From Anniella stebbinsi (Eukaryota > Chordata > Lepidosauria > Squamata > Anniellidae), in contig JARDYH010000002.1 of the NCBI GenBank assembly GCA_029215795.1, positions 39,602,001 to 39,666,000 of the forward strand: a stretch of DNA of 64,000 bases, read 5' to 3'. Shown in pieces: positions 35,226-47,089 of the stretch. Under the pieces are notes generated by a model. It saw only the letters and a list, made by a program, of their open reading frames with translations, made no database searches and was not told where the DNA came from. The translations under genes were made by a program, and so were the position numbers. The number at the start of each line of letters is the position of its first letter. Position 1 is the stretch's first letter.

Positions 35226-37304
35226 CCCTTATAACGTAGCACACATATAGTTCCAGTTAGCAAAGACCAGATCTCCCCATTTCATTGAGGAATTTTCCTT
35301 TGGTTCACTGTGCCCTGTATGTTTCAAATAATCCTGAATGCTACTTTAACTAGGATCTTGCCTATTTGCACCTGCACCTTCCATGTTACTAATGCATACA
35401 TGCTCATGAATAAAACATTTGAAAAAAAGCAATTTATTGATGTGCCCATGCCCTCCTGTACATTGTTACACAAATATAACATAACATAGTTGATATATTG
35501 TAAGACACTACAAAAAGAAAATGCAATCATATAGACAAGCATCAAGCTCGTGTTTTTTAATGGTGTGGTTTTTCCAAGTGCACACATATGATTTGGTAAG
35601 GTGGGGGAGGGGTTTAAGATGTGAAGGAACAGAATATTGTGGCAAACTGCACAGCATTCTATAACATTTGGAAATAAAAAAAACTGAACAATGGTGAATT
35701 TATAACGCATTGGTTCCACTGCAGAAACAAGAGGCCATATAATTCCAAACCCTAAAATCCAGGGAGAAATCTATATGGGTAGTGTTCCTAGTCTTGAATG
35801 CAGTTTACAAATGCTTGAGATCCAACTAAATATAAGCATGTTTTAAGTTCCAATGATTTTGGTGAGAGACAGAATGCTCATTAGGCCCCTCTCCACTGAG
35901 ACAAATGGAACCTAAAATTGCTTAATTTTGGTTCTCCATTTCCAGTCTCAATGAAATCAGAACATGTCATGATCCTAAGGTAAAATTACAATTCCATTAA
36001 AGGTTTTGCCATTCCCTCTAGTAAAGATTGAGTTTCACCCCAAGTTGGGTAGACCTCAATTTCGTTGTAACACTGAAAGTCATTGTTACCTTTTCCTGTA
36101 TATGAAGAATGAGATGTTAGGTTTCAATTTAGGGAGATTCCTAGAACTTTTTTATTATTAAAGCAAGAGAATAAACTCTCAAGGGACATTCCTTTGTAAA
36201 ACACGGTCGCCGCCAAATAGTAATGGTGAAGATGATCGGGACTGGCTCAATACATTTTGCTGGGGTGGAGCAGCAAAGATTCCCAAGCCAAGTCAAGCTG
36301 CCTAGTACCCAAGGTTGGCCAAGTTATTTTTTCACATCAGGTAGAAAATCCCACAAGCACATTTCCCCCTCCCTGGCAATAAAAATATAATAAATAACAA
36401 TTTGCTGCCGTTCCATGACACCCAAAATCTGCTGCTGCCTTAGGTGGCCACCTTACTCTACCTTATGGTAGGGTCAGCTCAGATGCTGCTGCTCCTATTC
36501 TCAAGATTCACAAGACGTGATCAAATGAAAATGTGCAGCTTTAAAAACAAAAATACAGGGTATCCTAATAATTCGGAATTCTATATCTTGACATTTCTGA
36601 GTTGCCACTTTTCTTTTGCATGATTCTATGTATTAAAAGATTGATTTGTCTTTGTACTCATAGATTGATATTTACAATCTGAACATTCTGACAGAGTGAA
36701 CAGTATTAATGCTACTTACAAATGTTGCAGGTTGAAACGATGGCGGTAAACTAGTATATTTTTGTTGGCACTACATCAGTAGTGCAGGAGGGGAGTTTGC
36801 GCAAAGGAAACCATGCCAATTGTATTGCACATCCACTGTTATCAAGGGATCAGCAGGGATCACGTAGGCACGATCATTTTTAAGAAATTAAATGGGCTAA
36901 ACCTTGCACAGAAATATGCTTACCTGCTGTTGGTCCAATTTAATTTTAGGAGTGAGCAGCACAACTTCATCGTCAGCTACTAAACAGAACAACCAGAAGG
37001 ATTCCTAGAGGGTTATAAAGTGGCATTCAATCGATGAAATAGGTGGAAGAACACAAAAGAGAAAATAACCTAGGGAAGCAACCCAGGAGGGGCTGCAGAG
37101 TGCAGGTCCCAGTTCCTCCATCTGTGATGTCAACAGACTCACTATCGATCACACAATCTGTTAAATGATTGTAAAAGTCTCCAGCCTTTGGGGCAGATTT
37201 CTTCTCCTGCTTTTACATCAAAGCACCTTGGGGCCAAATTAATTTATTAATGACGTTTAATCCCACTTTTTAGACAACTCTCTCAAAGTGCCTGTCATCA
37301 ATGC
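35226..37304. other. No gene recognised
   Basis: About 2.1 kb of AT-rich non-coding DNA. The 131-codon - strand frame at 35324-35719 has no recognisable domain. Confidence 0.45.
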
Positions 37305-37656
37305 AAAAAGAGGGATTCGCTTTTGCGCCTGGTTAGGCGATTATGTACATAATCGCAGAAGCGCATTTACGCCTAATCCCTCTGCACGAGAGGCGGCGAG
37401 AGGCGGCAAAGCGCATTAACAGATGTCCAAAATGCGCTTTACAAGTAGTTAATGCGCATAAGCGCTTATTCACACAGTCAAAATGCGCTTTAACGGCCGG
37501 AGCAAAATAAAACTCGCGATTTAACGCGCATTCGATAATGCGCATAATCGGGGAGATAACGCGCCTCTACGCCCGATTTGCGCTCTGTTCTTGTAGAGGT
37601 ATTTTTTTTAATGCACCTTGAAAGAGCTTTAAATGCCTCTTGTAGAGGCGGCCTAA
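37305..37656 (-). mobile_element. CpG-dense repeat (family F), copy 1
   Basis: This block is saturated with CG-containing motifs (gcgcattaacgc-like, 'taatgcgcataatcgg', 'cctctacgcccgatttgcg') in DNA where CG is otherwise scarce. On the - strand it aligns over about 300 bp with 57825-58130. The right terminus 'cctcttgtagaggcggccta' gives an inverted terminal repeat beginning TTAGGCC. No coding capacity is seen. I infer a non-autonomous DNA transposon that is young or was recently unmethylated. Confidence 0.7.
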
Positions 37657-38548
37657 AATAACATGATATACAAGAGAAGGGGAGCGGAGGGAAGAGGAAG
37701 AGGAAGGAGATCAGTTTTTCATGGCTGGAACAAGCTATAAGTACTCTGGACCATACTGATCTTCCACTGCTAGTTGGTCTTGTTGAATAGCAACTGGTGG
37801 CTCTTGTTCCTTTGGCTGATGGATGAGGCCAGAATGTTCGTTCTCCTTGCTTCTGCAGTTCCAGGGCAACTGTTGCTTGGAGTTGAGTTCCCTGCTCCTG
37901 CTCATTCTCTGGATGGGCCTGGTTGGGCTCTCTCTTGGTTTGATGTAATTCTGGGCAGGGCTGCCGAGAGCGGGTTTGGGCCCTGGTGAAAATTTTTTGT
38001 TGACCCCCACCCCAGCAAGGATGATCCATGTAATGGTATAAGATCAATAAACAATCAACGCAAATAGGAAGAGTCTCGGAAAGAATCGAGAAAGGCAGCA
38101 GGAGGAGAGAGAGCATGTTCTCTTGGAGAGGTCCTAAGGTTTTGATGCCCGTTCCAGTGTTTTTGGGGAACACAATGTGGGCGGGTGGGAAGGATGCGCG
38201 TGGGGATCTGTTAGACTGAAACGAAATAGCGCCTTCCCACTCAGTTGTCCCCCTAGCAGTTTCTATGGCCTTCCGTGCGGATCGTTTCAATCGAACTACT
38301 CTTTGCAATGGCAAGCAATCCTGCATGCGCCCGCTGCAAAAGAGCCTTTTGTTTTGATACAAAAAAGCATGTAGGCCATTTAACCTTTTGTAATTAAAGA
38401 ATAACTTAAAAAATGTAAATATATACTTTATCACAATAAAATAAAATTTTACCCCAAACCCCCAAATTGCAACTTTATTCATGAAAAGCTACATTTTTAA
38501 TACAATTGATACAGGAAAGTTGCATTTTGCGAAATTTGCATATCATAT

Positions 38549-38794
38549 TTATATCAGTGGAGCTTTATGAGCTTTGCAATTTGCAAATAAATCAATAACT
38601 TCAGAAAAATCACATTTTCTCGCTAATTCAGCCTCAACTGATAGTAAACCTAAATCTGCCACTCGGTTTTGTGCCATTGTAGACCTTAACATGTCTTTTA
38701 TTCTAGAAAGACAACTGAAAGAGTGTTCTTCTTGAGCCACTGTTATTGGTATGGTGCAGAATAGCCTTAAGGCAACGACTACTTTTGGAAAAAG
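38549..38794 (-). pseudogene. hAT transposase C-terminal dimerisation fragment
   Basis: The - strand reads 82 codons up to a stop, from a 5' boundary at a TGA (38798-38800). It begins 'LFPKVVVALRLFCTIPIT' and continues 'EEHSFSCLSRIKDMLRSTM' and 'LLSVEAELARKCDFSEVIDL'. This is the pattern of the hAT C-terminal dimerisation domain (canonical 'S.ERSFS.L..IK...RSTM....L..L..L.IE'), as in ZMYM-like hAT proteins. The N-terminal zinc fingers and the catalytic Asp residues are absent. The fragment cannot transpose alone. Confidence 0.8.
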
Positions 38795-38814
38795 AATTCA
38801 AAGTTTTAATTGTC

Positions 38815-39370
38815 TTTGATCATTTCTACAACGGCCTTTTCCCCTGGGGTTGTCTCTGGGTGCTCCCTCTGCGTCTGGATGATGCACAGGGACTCCTGGG
38901 GGCAGGGGGGATGGGCATGGGTTTTCCCAGCGATAAAGAAACCCTAGGAAAACCCAAATCTTCCAGCAGTCCCGGGACTGTCCCAAGACCACAGGAAGTG
39001 TGGGCGCCCATCCGGCCTGGTGCCCGCTTACTTGCAAGTAAGTGTGGTACCAGAAACAGGCTTGGAGCCATGTGGCATGGCTCCGTGCCCATCAGGGGAG
39101 GGGGGGTGCATTTTTGCCATCCATGAGATGGCTGGGGGGGAGGTAAAGGCCGTGGGGGGATTTTTTTTTTGTACTTAGTTTTCTGATGGAGTGCAAGTGT
39201 GCTCCCGGCTCCATCGTCTAAAAAAATAAATAAAAAAATGGTGGCTGCGACAAGTGCAATGTCCTGTTTGCTCTCCTGTGTAGAAAGTGGGTGACGATCC
39301 AGGAAGCAAGTCAGTCCGGGATCACCCCCAGGCCCCCCCTCTATACCCTTAGGTGTAGAAAGGACCTTAG
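38815..39370. mobile_element. MITE nested in the hAT relic
   Basis: The right end 'cttaggtgtagaaaggacc' and the left end 'gatcatttctacaacggcc' are inverted relatives, with G/C-rich 'ggggttg' and 'gatcaccccca' segments behind them. It interrupts the transposase immediately upstream of the surviving C-terminal fragment. Confidence 0.5.
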
Positions 39371-39790
39371 TTTATTTAAAAGGTTTATTGGCAAAAGAAA
39401 ATTTTCTTGCAAATTTGATTTATATATACTCGGAAATGTTCACGGCACAAGTTCACTAGCCATTATTAAGAATTGTGCGTTCATTGAACATGAAATATAT
39501 ATTTTGTTAAGAATTGCATTAAAATATAATTATCTTCTGTTCTTATTATGTAATTAGTAGTTCTTTGGTTGATTAAAATCTATATTGGCCGATAACTGAC
39601 AGAATTTTGTATATCATTATTATTTTCATTGAAATTAACAGATTTTACAATGGATGTCAAAAACAATAGACAAATAATGACACTACTGAGAAAGACAAAA
39701 AACATATGCAACACAGTCAGGCCCCAGGCCCCCTTCTGGACCGCTGGGCCCCGGTAATTTGTACCGGCTCCCCCCCCCCCCCCCCCGCAA

Positions 39791-42350
39791 CCTCGCAGTG
39801 GCCTTAAGTCCTCTGGCTGATGGCAGAAGGCAGAATATGTGTCTCTTCTAATGGCATCTGCACGACATCTCTATATGTGTCCAGTTTGGTATTAGCGCTA
39901 AACTGGAAGTGTAGAAAACAACCCTGAAGAGGTACAATGCGGTGCATGTGTTGGCTTGCCAGTATGTGAAAACCTTTCTCCATGTAGATTGTCTCACCCT
40001 TATCTCATGGTCCCCTGCAACTGCGGAAAGGCTTGCAGAGACTCAGGGCGTTGAATGAATAGTAAGACTACATTGCAAACTATATTTTGGGCAATACCTA
40101 TGCCTTTTTGTTTGAATGTGCAAGAAAAAAACCTGCAAAGCCCAAGATGAAATTCCAATGTACTCAAGAAAACTCCATAATAGATATATCTGATTCCATT
40201 CTTTATTCCCAAAGCTCCAAACTCCCAAAGTGTTTTTAGGCAGCACCTCTACATCAGGGGGAAATGTACATGGATGTAAAAGAGGAAAAAAGATTGTATA
40301 AAACTAAAGCAATTAAAGCTATGTCAAGAACAGCTAAGATTAAGTCAAGAACAGCCAAAGTATTTAAATATGTAGTCATCTAAAACAACAATATTATAAA
40401 GATACCACACAAAACATGCATTTAACATTATTCATAAAGTGTAAAAATGCTAGACAATCATAAATCTATAAAACAGGTATAACATCTTGTTTTTATACTT
40501 TTTATATTTTACTAAGTTTTAGTAACTTCACTCCTCACCCAATATGTTTATCTGTTTTATAGATGTATAATCTTACTGGATTATTACAGTTCATGAATAA
40601 TTTGGAAGTCGTGTTATCTTTATAATACTGTTTAGAACACTCAATAAAATATTTTATGAACCTGCACAGTCCAAAGTGTAGCACATTGCTGCTCTAGTAT
40701 TCCCAACTCCCCCAAGATCTTTTGTACTTCAGCTCAGGTCTTATGGACACAACAAAGGCAATTTCTTCTTCGAATAAGCCAACACCATTCACTGGGTAAA
40801 TGTACAATTGGATCTACTTCCTCTACAGATCAGAAATGTTGAACCCAGGGTCCCAATGCAACTTGTCTGGGGTCCCAATCTATACATCCCTTTCCCCAGC
40901 ACTAGCTCCTTTACCCCAACCACTGATTGTTGGGTGGTTTCCCAGCTTTTATGTCCTCCAGTTTAAAAGGTTGAAATGCCCCTCTGAAGCCAGGCAGCAA
41001 GAGCTGTAATATGGTGGCATTTTTTGGGGGGGTATTCTGGCCACACCCCTTTTGCTTCCAGCCCCACCTACCACTAGAATGCAGCTCCCAATTTTTCTGA
41101 AATTGAGTTTGCTCCTCGGGCTCCCCTGCCATTGGGGCACTTTATGTATTAAACCCAACACAGCATGAGTGAATGCAATGGACCTTTCCTGGCTTTCCTT
41201 CTCCCCTGTAGCCCTCTGTGGCCCTCCAGAATCTCCAGGGCAGATTTTGGGTAGGGGTTCAGTGGTCTTCAGGGGGAAGGGGGAATATATTCCACTGACA
41301 GAAGTCGTTTCACCAGGAATGCTGATAAGTGAGGGTCCACAAAGCTCCCTTTCAGGCCTTGCTGGGGGCTGTCTTCATGGCGCTGGGTTGGCACTGCTCC
41401 ACAACGGCAAACCCCACAGTATCACTGGTGTGAGGTGGCAGTGAGTAGTCTTGATGCAGGGGGGCAACACAGACTTTCTGATGGCCATTAGGATTGCTGG
41501 GCTCGCCCACTACCCTCTGCCCTCTGCCCACATGGACCACAACCAATCATAGGGTTGTATTCGCTCAGCCACATCTCTGCTGTGACTCTAGAGTGTGGAT
41601 AGATGGAGGATACGCTGTACTAGCATTTCTCCAAAAAAAAAAAATGTCATGGGAAGTCCCTGACATTTTTACCCTGCAGCTTTGCCAGAAAGTGGGTGCA
41701 TGGCGGCTGCTGCATTGTATAATCGACGCAGCGCCACAGCACACCCACCTCAGGGCTTTACATGCATTTTGACAGCCCCTTTGTTCAACATGGGACATTC
41801 TGAACTGGCAGTGGGGCCAGCACACCCAGAGATTATCTGGGGGTGGGCAAGGCCAACATGCATGGCCCTGTCCTTGTATTCACTTCATGTGTGCAGGCAA
41901 ATGCCTGAACAGGGCTAAGAAGTGAGTGAGATTTGTGAAGAATTGGAGCGAGTAGATTGGATGAGGGTGATTTTCTAGCCTCACTACTCTTGACTCCTAC
42001 GCTAGGTGAAAATGTAGAGTTTTTCTGCTTTGGTTTTAAAAGTGTTACTTAATAAAAACAAAATATCTCTTCCACCCATCCCCAGAAGAGGCAAAGAGGA
42101 TGGGACACAAGGATCTCCCTAAAGGTGAAGTGACTGATAAAAGATGTATAAGGCCTGCATGATCCGAGGGTCTACTGCATGTTTACTTTACCTACCCTCC
42201 CTCCAAGGAGCTCAGGTTAGTGTACAAGTTTCTTCGAACTACCCTTATACTCGGGGGTATTCTTCCTTCAGTATAATAGACTGAGAGATGGTGATTAGCC
42301 CAGTTATCCAGGATGCATCATGGCAGCATAGGGATTTGACTTCAGATCCC
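39791..42350. other. No gene recognised
   Basis: About 2.5 kb without a confident feature. 39850-40700 is AT-rich. 40770-41900 is richer in G/C, with several short frames that lack domains. There is a poly-A run at 41632-41643. Confidence 0.45.
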
Positions 42351-42530
42351 CAGTGGAAGCTGGTGGCTCCGATGTCAGTGGGGCGGTGAATCCGCTCCAG
42401 GTTTCCATCAGAACCAGTCAGAACTCTAAAGGAGCCCTCTCAGGTGCACCTTGGATAGCTCCTTTATTGCTGATGGAAACCCGGAGCAGATTCACCATCC
42501 CACTGATATTGGAGTCACCAGCTGCCACTA
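42351..42530. mobile_element. hAT-type foldback MITE, 'gtggctccgat' family, with TSD
   Basis: The ends CAGTGGAAGCTGGTGG and CACCAGCTGCCACTA are inverted repeats. The flanks cagatccc (42343-42350) and cagatcgc (42531-42538) form an 8-bp target duplication with one mismatch. Inner arms pair as in the copy at 7786. The 8-bp duplication and CAGTG-type terminus point to hAT. Confidence 0.85.
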
Positions 42531-42594
42531 CAGATCGCCTCTGTCTGATTCTGACATTCGAGCTGCTATATCACATTGACTTCAGCTCTGCCTC

Positions 42595-42925
42595 TCACTC
42601 TGGTCCAGATAAAGGTGATGGTGGTGAGACGGAGGAACAGCAGATGCCACAGCCTTCCTGCTCATTGGCTCTCTGCCTCTTAAGCAAGCAAATGATAGCA
42701 ATGATGAGAAAGAGGACAAGGGGCAATAGCAGCTGGTGACAATGGCAGTGAGGAGACAGACTCAGTGAGGAAGGGGGCCTATTGAGGGTGTCTTCCCCAA
42801 GGGGCCTCAAAAGCCTGGAGCCAGCACTGATGGAGAGCAATTGACCAAGATGGTGGGAAAGTAGACTCACTGGGGAGTGTCTACCATTGAGGGTGTCTTG
42901 CCCAAGGCCCCTCAAAATCACTGAA
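42595..42925. repeat. hAT-like element, family G, partial
   Basis: Shares 'ctctggtccagataaaggtg', 'tgatgagaaagaggacaagg' and 'agctggtgacaatgg' with 47425-48065. The terminal block 'attgagggtgtcttcccc' with 'ggcctcaaaa' is duplicated (42783-42810 and 42888-42917). Confidence 0.55.
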
Positions 42926-43009
42926 CACTGGAACTAGGCTTCAATGTGTAAAACTGGGGAGCCTCTGAGTGCCTTCAGTTGAGTGCTACACGCACTCATA
43001 GACAACACC

Positions 43010-43385
43010 CATATAGGGTAATGTGTATATATACAGATGTAAAAGTAGAACAACGAATGCAATTTAAATTGAAATACAATTGAAAATAAAATGCAAAGGT
43101 AAAAACAACAACAACAAACCCTACCAAGCTAGGCATTAAAAACAGCAAATGCCTCGATGTACAGATACGTTTTCAACAGATGCCTAAACATTATCAAGGT
43201 TGGCGCTTGTAGGACCATAGCGGGGAGAGAATTCCAAAGGTGGGGTGCCACAACGGAAAAGGCCCTTCCCCTAGTTGCTATCAGATGTACCTGTGCAGGT
43301 GATGATATAACCAGGGAAGCCTGATCTGTGCATCTCAGTGAACGGGCAGGTTGATATGGGAGAAGGTGCTCGTGAAAGGTTCATA
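43010..43385 (-). mobile_element. CR1/L2-group LINE 3' portion
   Basis: Read on the - strand this has the 3' coding-to-UTR composition of a reptile LINE: 'gtggcaccccacctttgg' and 'attctctccccgctatgg' (the WN..LP-type segment), followed by 'ttgaaaacgtatctgtac' and an A/C-rich tail (on +, aaaacaacaacaacaaac). It is diverged, with no long open frame. Confidence 0.5.
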
Positions 43386-43472
43386 TGGTTATCTTTAAAC
43401 CAGATTTGGCCCAGGCAGCCCTTCAAATAAAGGACTCTCCTGTGAAAAGTAGGACATCTGGCCACCCTAGCT
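43386..43472. repeat. hAT-like MITE end fragment
   Basis: Ends in 'aaaagtaggacatctggcc' plus 'accct', the same terminal motif as at 365 and 10857. Confidence 0.4.
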
Positions 43473-44425
43473 GGCATCTTTTAACCAGGATCTTCTACAT
43501 GCAAAGCATGCCCTGAGCAAAGCGAGTGAACCATGCTCCCTTTGTTTAAGTGCATAAGATGCCATTCACTGCAGTGCCTTAATGTGCATATTGACAACAA
43601 GACCATCTGTCTCGTATGTGACTTTCATAACGGTTCACAAATGTTAAGCATTTGTTGGAGACCATACAGTTAAGCGTGTGAATCCATCTCAGGAGCAGAA
43701 ATTCGCATAAGGCATGACTAGGCATTCTAATATGTTTGGTTAAGCAAAATACGGATCCGTTATAATCAGATTTAGGCTAGGCTTTTGGACTAATAGTACT
43801 TTGAGAATCCCAGGAAACGAAGCTAGGCAAAATTTTCTCCACTATGTTACTTTGCTCAGTTACCTTAGCAACCATTATCTTTATTTCTGAAGAGGTGGGG
43901 AGCCCTGAAGGAAGGAAAGTAGGAGGAATCTCAGGAAAGGCACTTGCTAATCCTTCTCTGATGATGTCTTCAGATTTTAGCTGCTGTTATTTTACCCTTG
44001 CCTATTAGGTGGTACTTGGGAGATGCCCTCTGATATTGTGCCAATGCTGCACAGCTTCTATACTTCCTTTTGTGATGTTTTTAATTTCCCAGAAAATCTC
44101 ATGGCAGGCTTCAAGTTGGAGCTCCTAAAATGAGACATTTCAGTAGAATTATACCTCCAGCAGTATAATCATGGCTAACACAGCTGTTGGATCTCCTCCT
44201 TTCCATACAGCTGGAAGTATTTGTCAAGAATCTGTTTTAGCCTCTGTATGGCTGGGATGGTCAGTACCAATGCCCAGCAAGGTCAGGCAGGACCACAGAT
44301 GGATGGACATTTGGAGAGTCTAATAAGCTAAGCCAGCTGGACCCAGCAAGGTTCCTGGCACTAGGATTGGACCCTGGACTAAGAATAATAGAAATTATAC
44401 AAGTAGCATACTGTCATTGGCCTCT

Positions 44426-44512
44426 CAAAGCCAACCTGGTGCCCTCCAGATATGTTGGCCTTGAGAGTGGTAGTCCAAACTGCTGGAGAGCAGTAGCTTA
44501 GGGAAGACTGAT
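44426..44512. repeat. Foldback MITE, ctggaggg family
   Basis: Starts 'ccaacctggtgccctccag' and ends 'agcttagggaagactg', with 'gtggtagtccaaac' in between. It is degenerate. Confidence 0.6.
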
Positions 44513-44659
44513 TTACATCTACAACAGCTAAAGCAGATTGTTTCCAGATTGCTGAATGACCTAGGAGATGTAGAAAGTCCGCTGTCAGAGAAAAAGTTAT
44601 TTCTTGTATCCCACACAAAACTATACATACAGAACAGTTCTCTCTGTTCCTCTCCCTCT

Positions 44660-44695
44660 CATCCATCCATCCATCCATCCACCCATCCATCCATC
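44660..44695. repeat. (CCAT)n microsatellite
   Basis: About nine CCAT units with one variant (ccac). Confidence 0.93.
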
Positions 44696-45892
44696 TGACT
44701 AATTGCCACACAGGGGAGAAGATTTAGGGGTGGGTAGGGTCTCAGTATTTGGGTTGGGGAGAGTTAACCCTTCCTTTCCCAGATACCACTCTCCTCACAT
44801 GGTAATTAGATTTAGGAAATCAAGGTTGTCTGAACAGGACCCTCTTTCTTAGCTTTATTGCTGTGTACAGCAGTTGGGGTGAAGAAGGGAGGCCATGGGC
44901 CAAATCCGAAGGAGGCACAAGCTGCATCTGGCTCACGGGCCAGGGATTCCCAACCTCTTTGTATATCTCTTGTCTCTTGCCATTATTTGGGGAACTCACA
45001 AGGACATATATGGGGATTTGTGACAAACAGGAACCTGCACTTCCAACCCTGTGAGGTAGGACAGGATGCAAGACACCCTTAAGGGAAGCTCATTTTTCTC
45101 CCCCAAACCAATAAATAAATGAATGTTTTGGAGGTAGAGCTGCCACTACCTCACATGATTAGCCTGAACTGGTGGGTAATCTCAGTTTATGGCTTGTATT
45201 TATAGAGAAGGATAGCCATGACGGGTACTCCCAGACAAAGTTTTTAATGTGCTATTACCATTTCGTGCATGTGTGTGTGATCCAGATGATAACATCATCC
45301 AATTGTAACTAGGGGTGCCAGAGGAACCTGCAATGGAATGAAATGAGTTCAGATTTTTATGAATCCGACCTATGGATTTTGCAGCTTTTCCTGAGTTGCA
45401 TGGATTCGACGGACTTGCAGGCTGTTTAAAAAAATCCCCCAACACTTTTTGGACTTTTATGCAAGTTTAGTCATAGAAAAATACATAAAATAAAACACAA
45501 TGGCTGAAAATATGTATTTCTCTCATCAGCCAAAACATGAAGAAAAAAACATTTTGGAGGGGATTTGAGCAGTTTTGCAAGTGTAAATTTGCAAATTTGG
45601 AAAACTGGAAAAAACCCAAATTCCATCCATGAGCAGATGCCAGAATAAAAAGCACCTGGCAATTTGCGAAACTCAGATGGAAAAGTATTTTACAAAATCT
45701 GTACAAAATCCCTACTTGTAACCCTCCTGTGTTTTCCAACTGCTTCTTCTGTCTTTTTTCTTACCATGGAAAATCTGTTAAGGAAGAAACGACAGAACAG
45801 CTGCACAATGTCTTCTGACTGGTAGCACTAGGAGCCCTCTATCTAGAAGCACCTGGAATTAGGTTGGGATGCACCGAGTGGGTTAGCACAGG

Positions 45893-46012
45893 GATGGGCA
45901 GAAAGTGGATCTCCAGATGTTTTGGACTTTAACTCCCAGCATGTCTGACCATTGGTCATCCTGGCAGGGGTTTCTGGGAATTGAAGTCCCAAGCATCTGG
46001 AGACATCTACTT
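45893..46012. mobile_element. Foldback MITE, ctggaggg family
   Basis: The left arm 'ctccagatgttttggacttt' pairs with the right arm 'gaagtcccaagcatctggag', and 'aactcccagcatg' lies inside. It directly abuts the 740-bp palindrome that starts at 46013. Confidence 0.7.
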
Positions 46013-46752
46013 TAGGGATGTGTACCGTATCGGGTCCAACATCCGATAACAAACTGATAAGGATGTTATCGGACATCTGATGACCGATAACGATTATTCC
46101 CTAAGGAGGCCCTATCTGATTGGATCTGATATCCATATGTCCAATAACTATCGTACATAGCGGATTTTTGGACCTCCATTTCAGGTGTTTTCCCCATAGG
46201 CTTGCATTGGGGGAAAGAAAGCTTTGCCCCAAAGCAAGGCTATGGGAAAAACACTAGGCCGGCACTCCCTTCCTTCCCCCACTCGCACTTCCTTCCCCCA
46301 CTTACACTCCTTACCTGCCACCGCCGCTGCCGGTCCGTAGTACTGCGAAACAGGCTTTCCGGCCTGTTTCTCAGTACAGACGCGCTCGTCTCTGTACTGA
46401 GGAATAGGCTAGAAAGACGGTTTCGCAGTGCTATGGACTGGCGGTGGCAGTGGCGGCAGGTAAGGAGTGCGAATGGGGGGAGGGAGGGCGAGCGTGGGGG
46501 AGGGAGGGAGTGCCGACCCAGTGTTTTTCCCCATAGACTTGCATTGGGGGAAAGCTTTCTTTTCCCCAATGCAAGCCTATGGGGAATACACCTGAAATGG
46601 TGGTCTGTAATCGGATCAGAACTTCCAATATTTATCAGATATTGAATCCAATCAAATCTGGGTAACCCCTGATATGATCGGATCCGATATTTTTAATATT
46701 GGAAATTCCGATCCGATTCCGATTCTGAAATTTCTGGCCATGCACATCCCTA
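46013..46752. mobile_element. 740-bp foldback element (family E)
   Basis: The termini TAGGGATGTGTACCG and GCACATCCCTA are inverted. The arms pair over much of about 350 bp: 'ttgcattgggggaaag' against 'ctttcttttccccaatgcaa', 'ccgccgctgccg' against the purine-rich mirror, and a centre around 46383 with 'cagtacagacg' and 'cgtctctgtactg'. The flanks atctactt and atttacat match at 6 of 8 positions, a possible worn hAT target duplication. Large frames on both strands are mirror images caused by the palindrome, not genes. The termini are rich in GATC/CCGATA-like motifs. Confidence 0.75.
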
Positions 46753-47089
46753 ATTTACATTTGTCCCACCCCTGGTTTAGCACATGTGTAACACCAACCT
46801 CAGGCAAAAGAGCTGAATCAACTACAGTTTTCAATTGAGTATATTTATTCAAGAACCAAGGAGTTTCAGAAATGATCATTTGCTTTTAAAAATAAAATGA
46901 AACATAGAATTAGCTAACTACAGGTTACTTACCAAGAACCTAAATCCTACGAACAACTGACCAAAGCTGCTTGCAGGTGGGGAAGGGAAGAGGGCCAGCT
47001 AGGAGTCTGTGGTGACGAAGGGTCCAGTTTTGACTCTTAGCCAGTACCATGAAAGACAGAAATTTCACAATCACAGATCTTGCTATGGG

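Larger units (their letters stand above)
37957..39790 (-). mobile_element. Deleted hAT transposon relic
   Basis: The interval is bounded by a 'gggtttgggccctggtg' block at the left and a 'gggccccggtaatttgtacc' plus C-run block at the right, both typical of the outer parts of hAT elements related to ZMYM-type genes. It encloses a transposase C-terminus (38549-38794) in the - orientation. Most of the coding region is deleted and a second MITE sits inside (38815-39370). No target duplication was found, so the ends are approximate. Confidence 0.5.

Noticed and set aside
35324..35719. 131-codon - strand frame
   Set aside because: Hydrophobic composition comes from AT-rich DNA. There is no start context, splice pattern or similarity that I can recognise.
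37490..38482. 330-codon - strand open frame
   Set aside because: It spans the boundary between a CpG-dense repeat and a hAT relic, has no recognisable domain and a biased, low-information composition. Lack of stops is explained by local GC content and chance.
46202..46645. 147-codon + strand frame and a matching - strand frame
   Set aside because: Both lie in the 740-bp palindrome and encode nearly the same peptide on both strands, which is a mirror effect of the inverted repeat.
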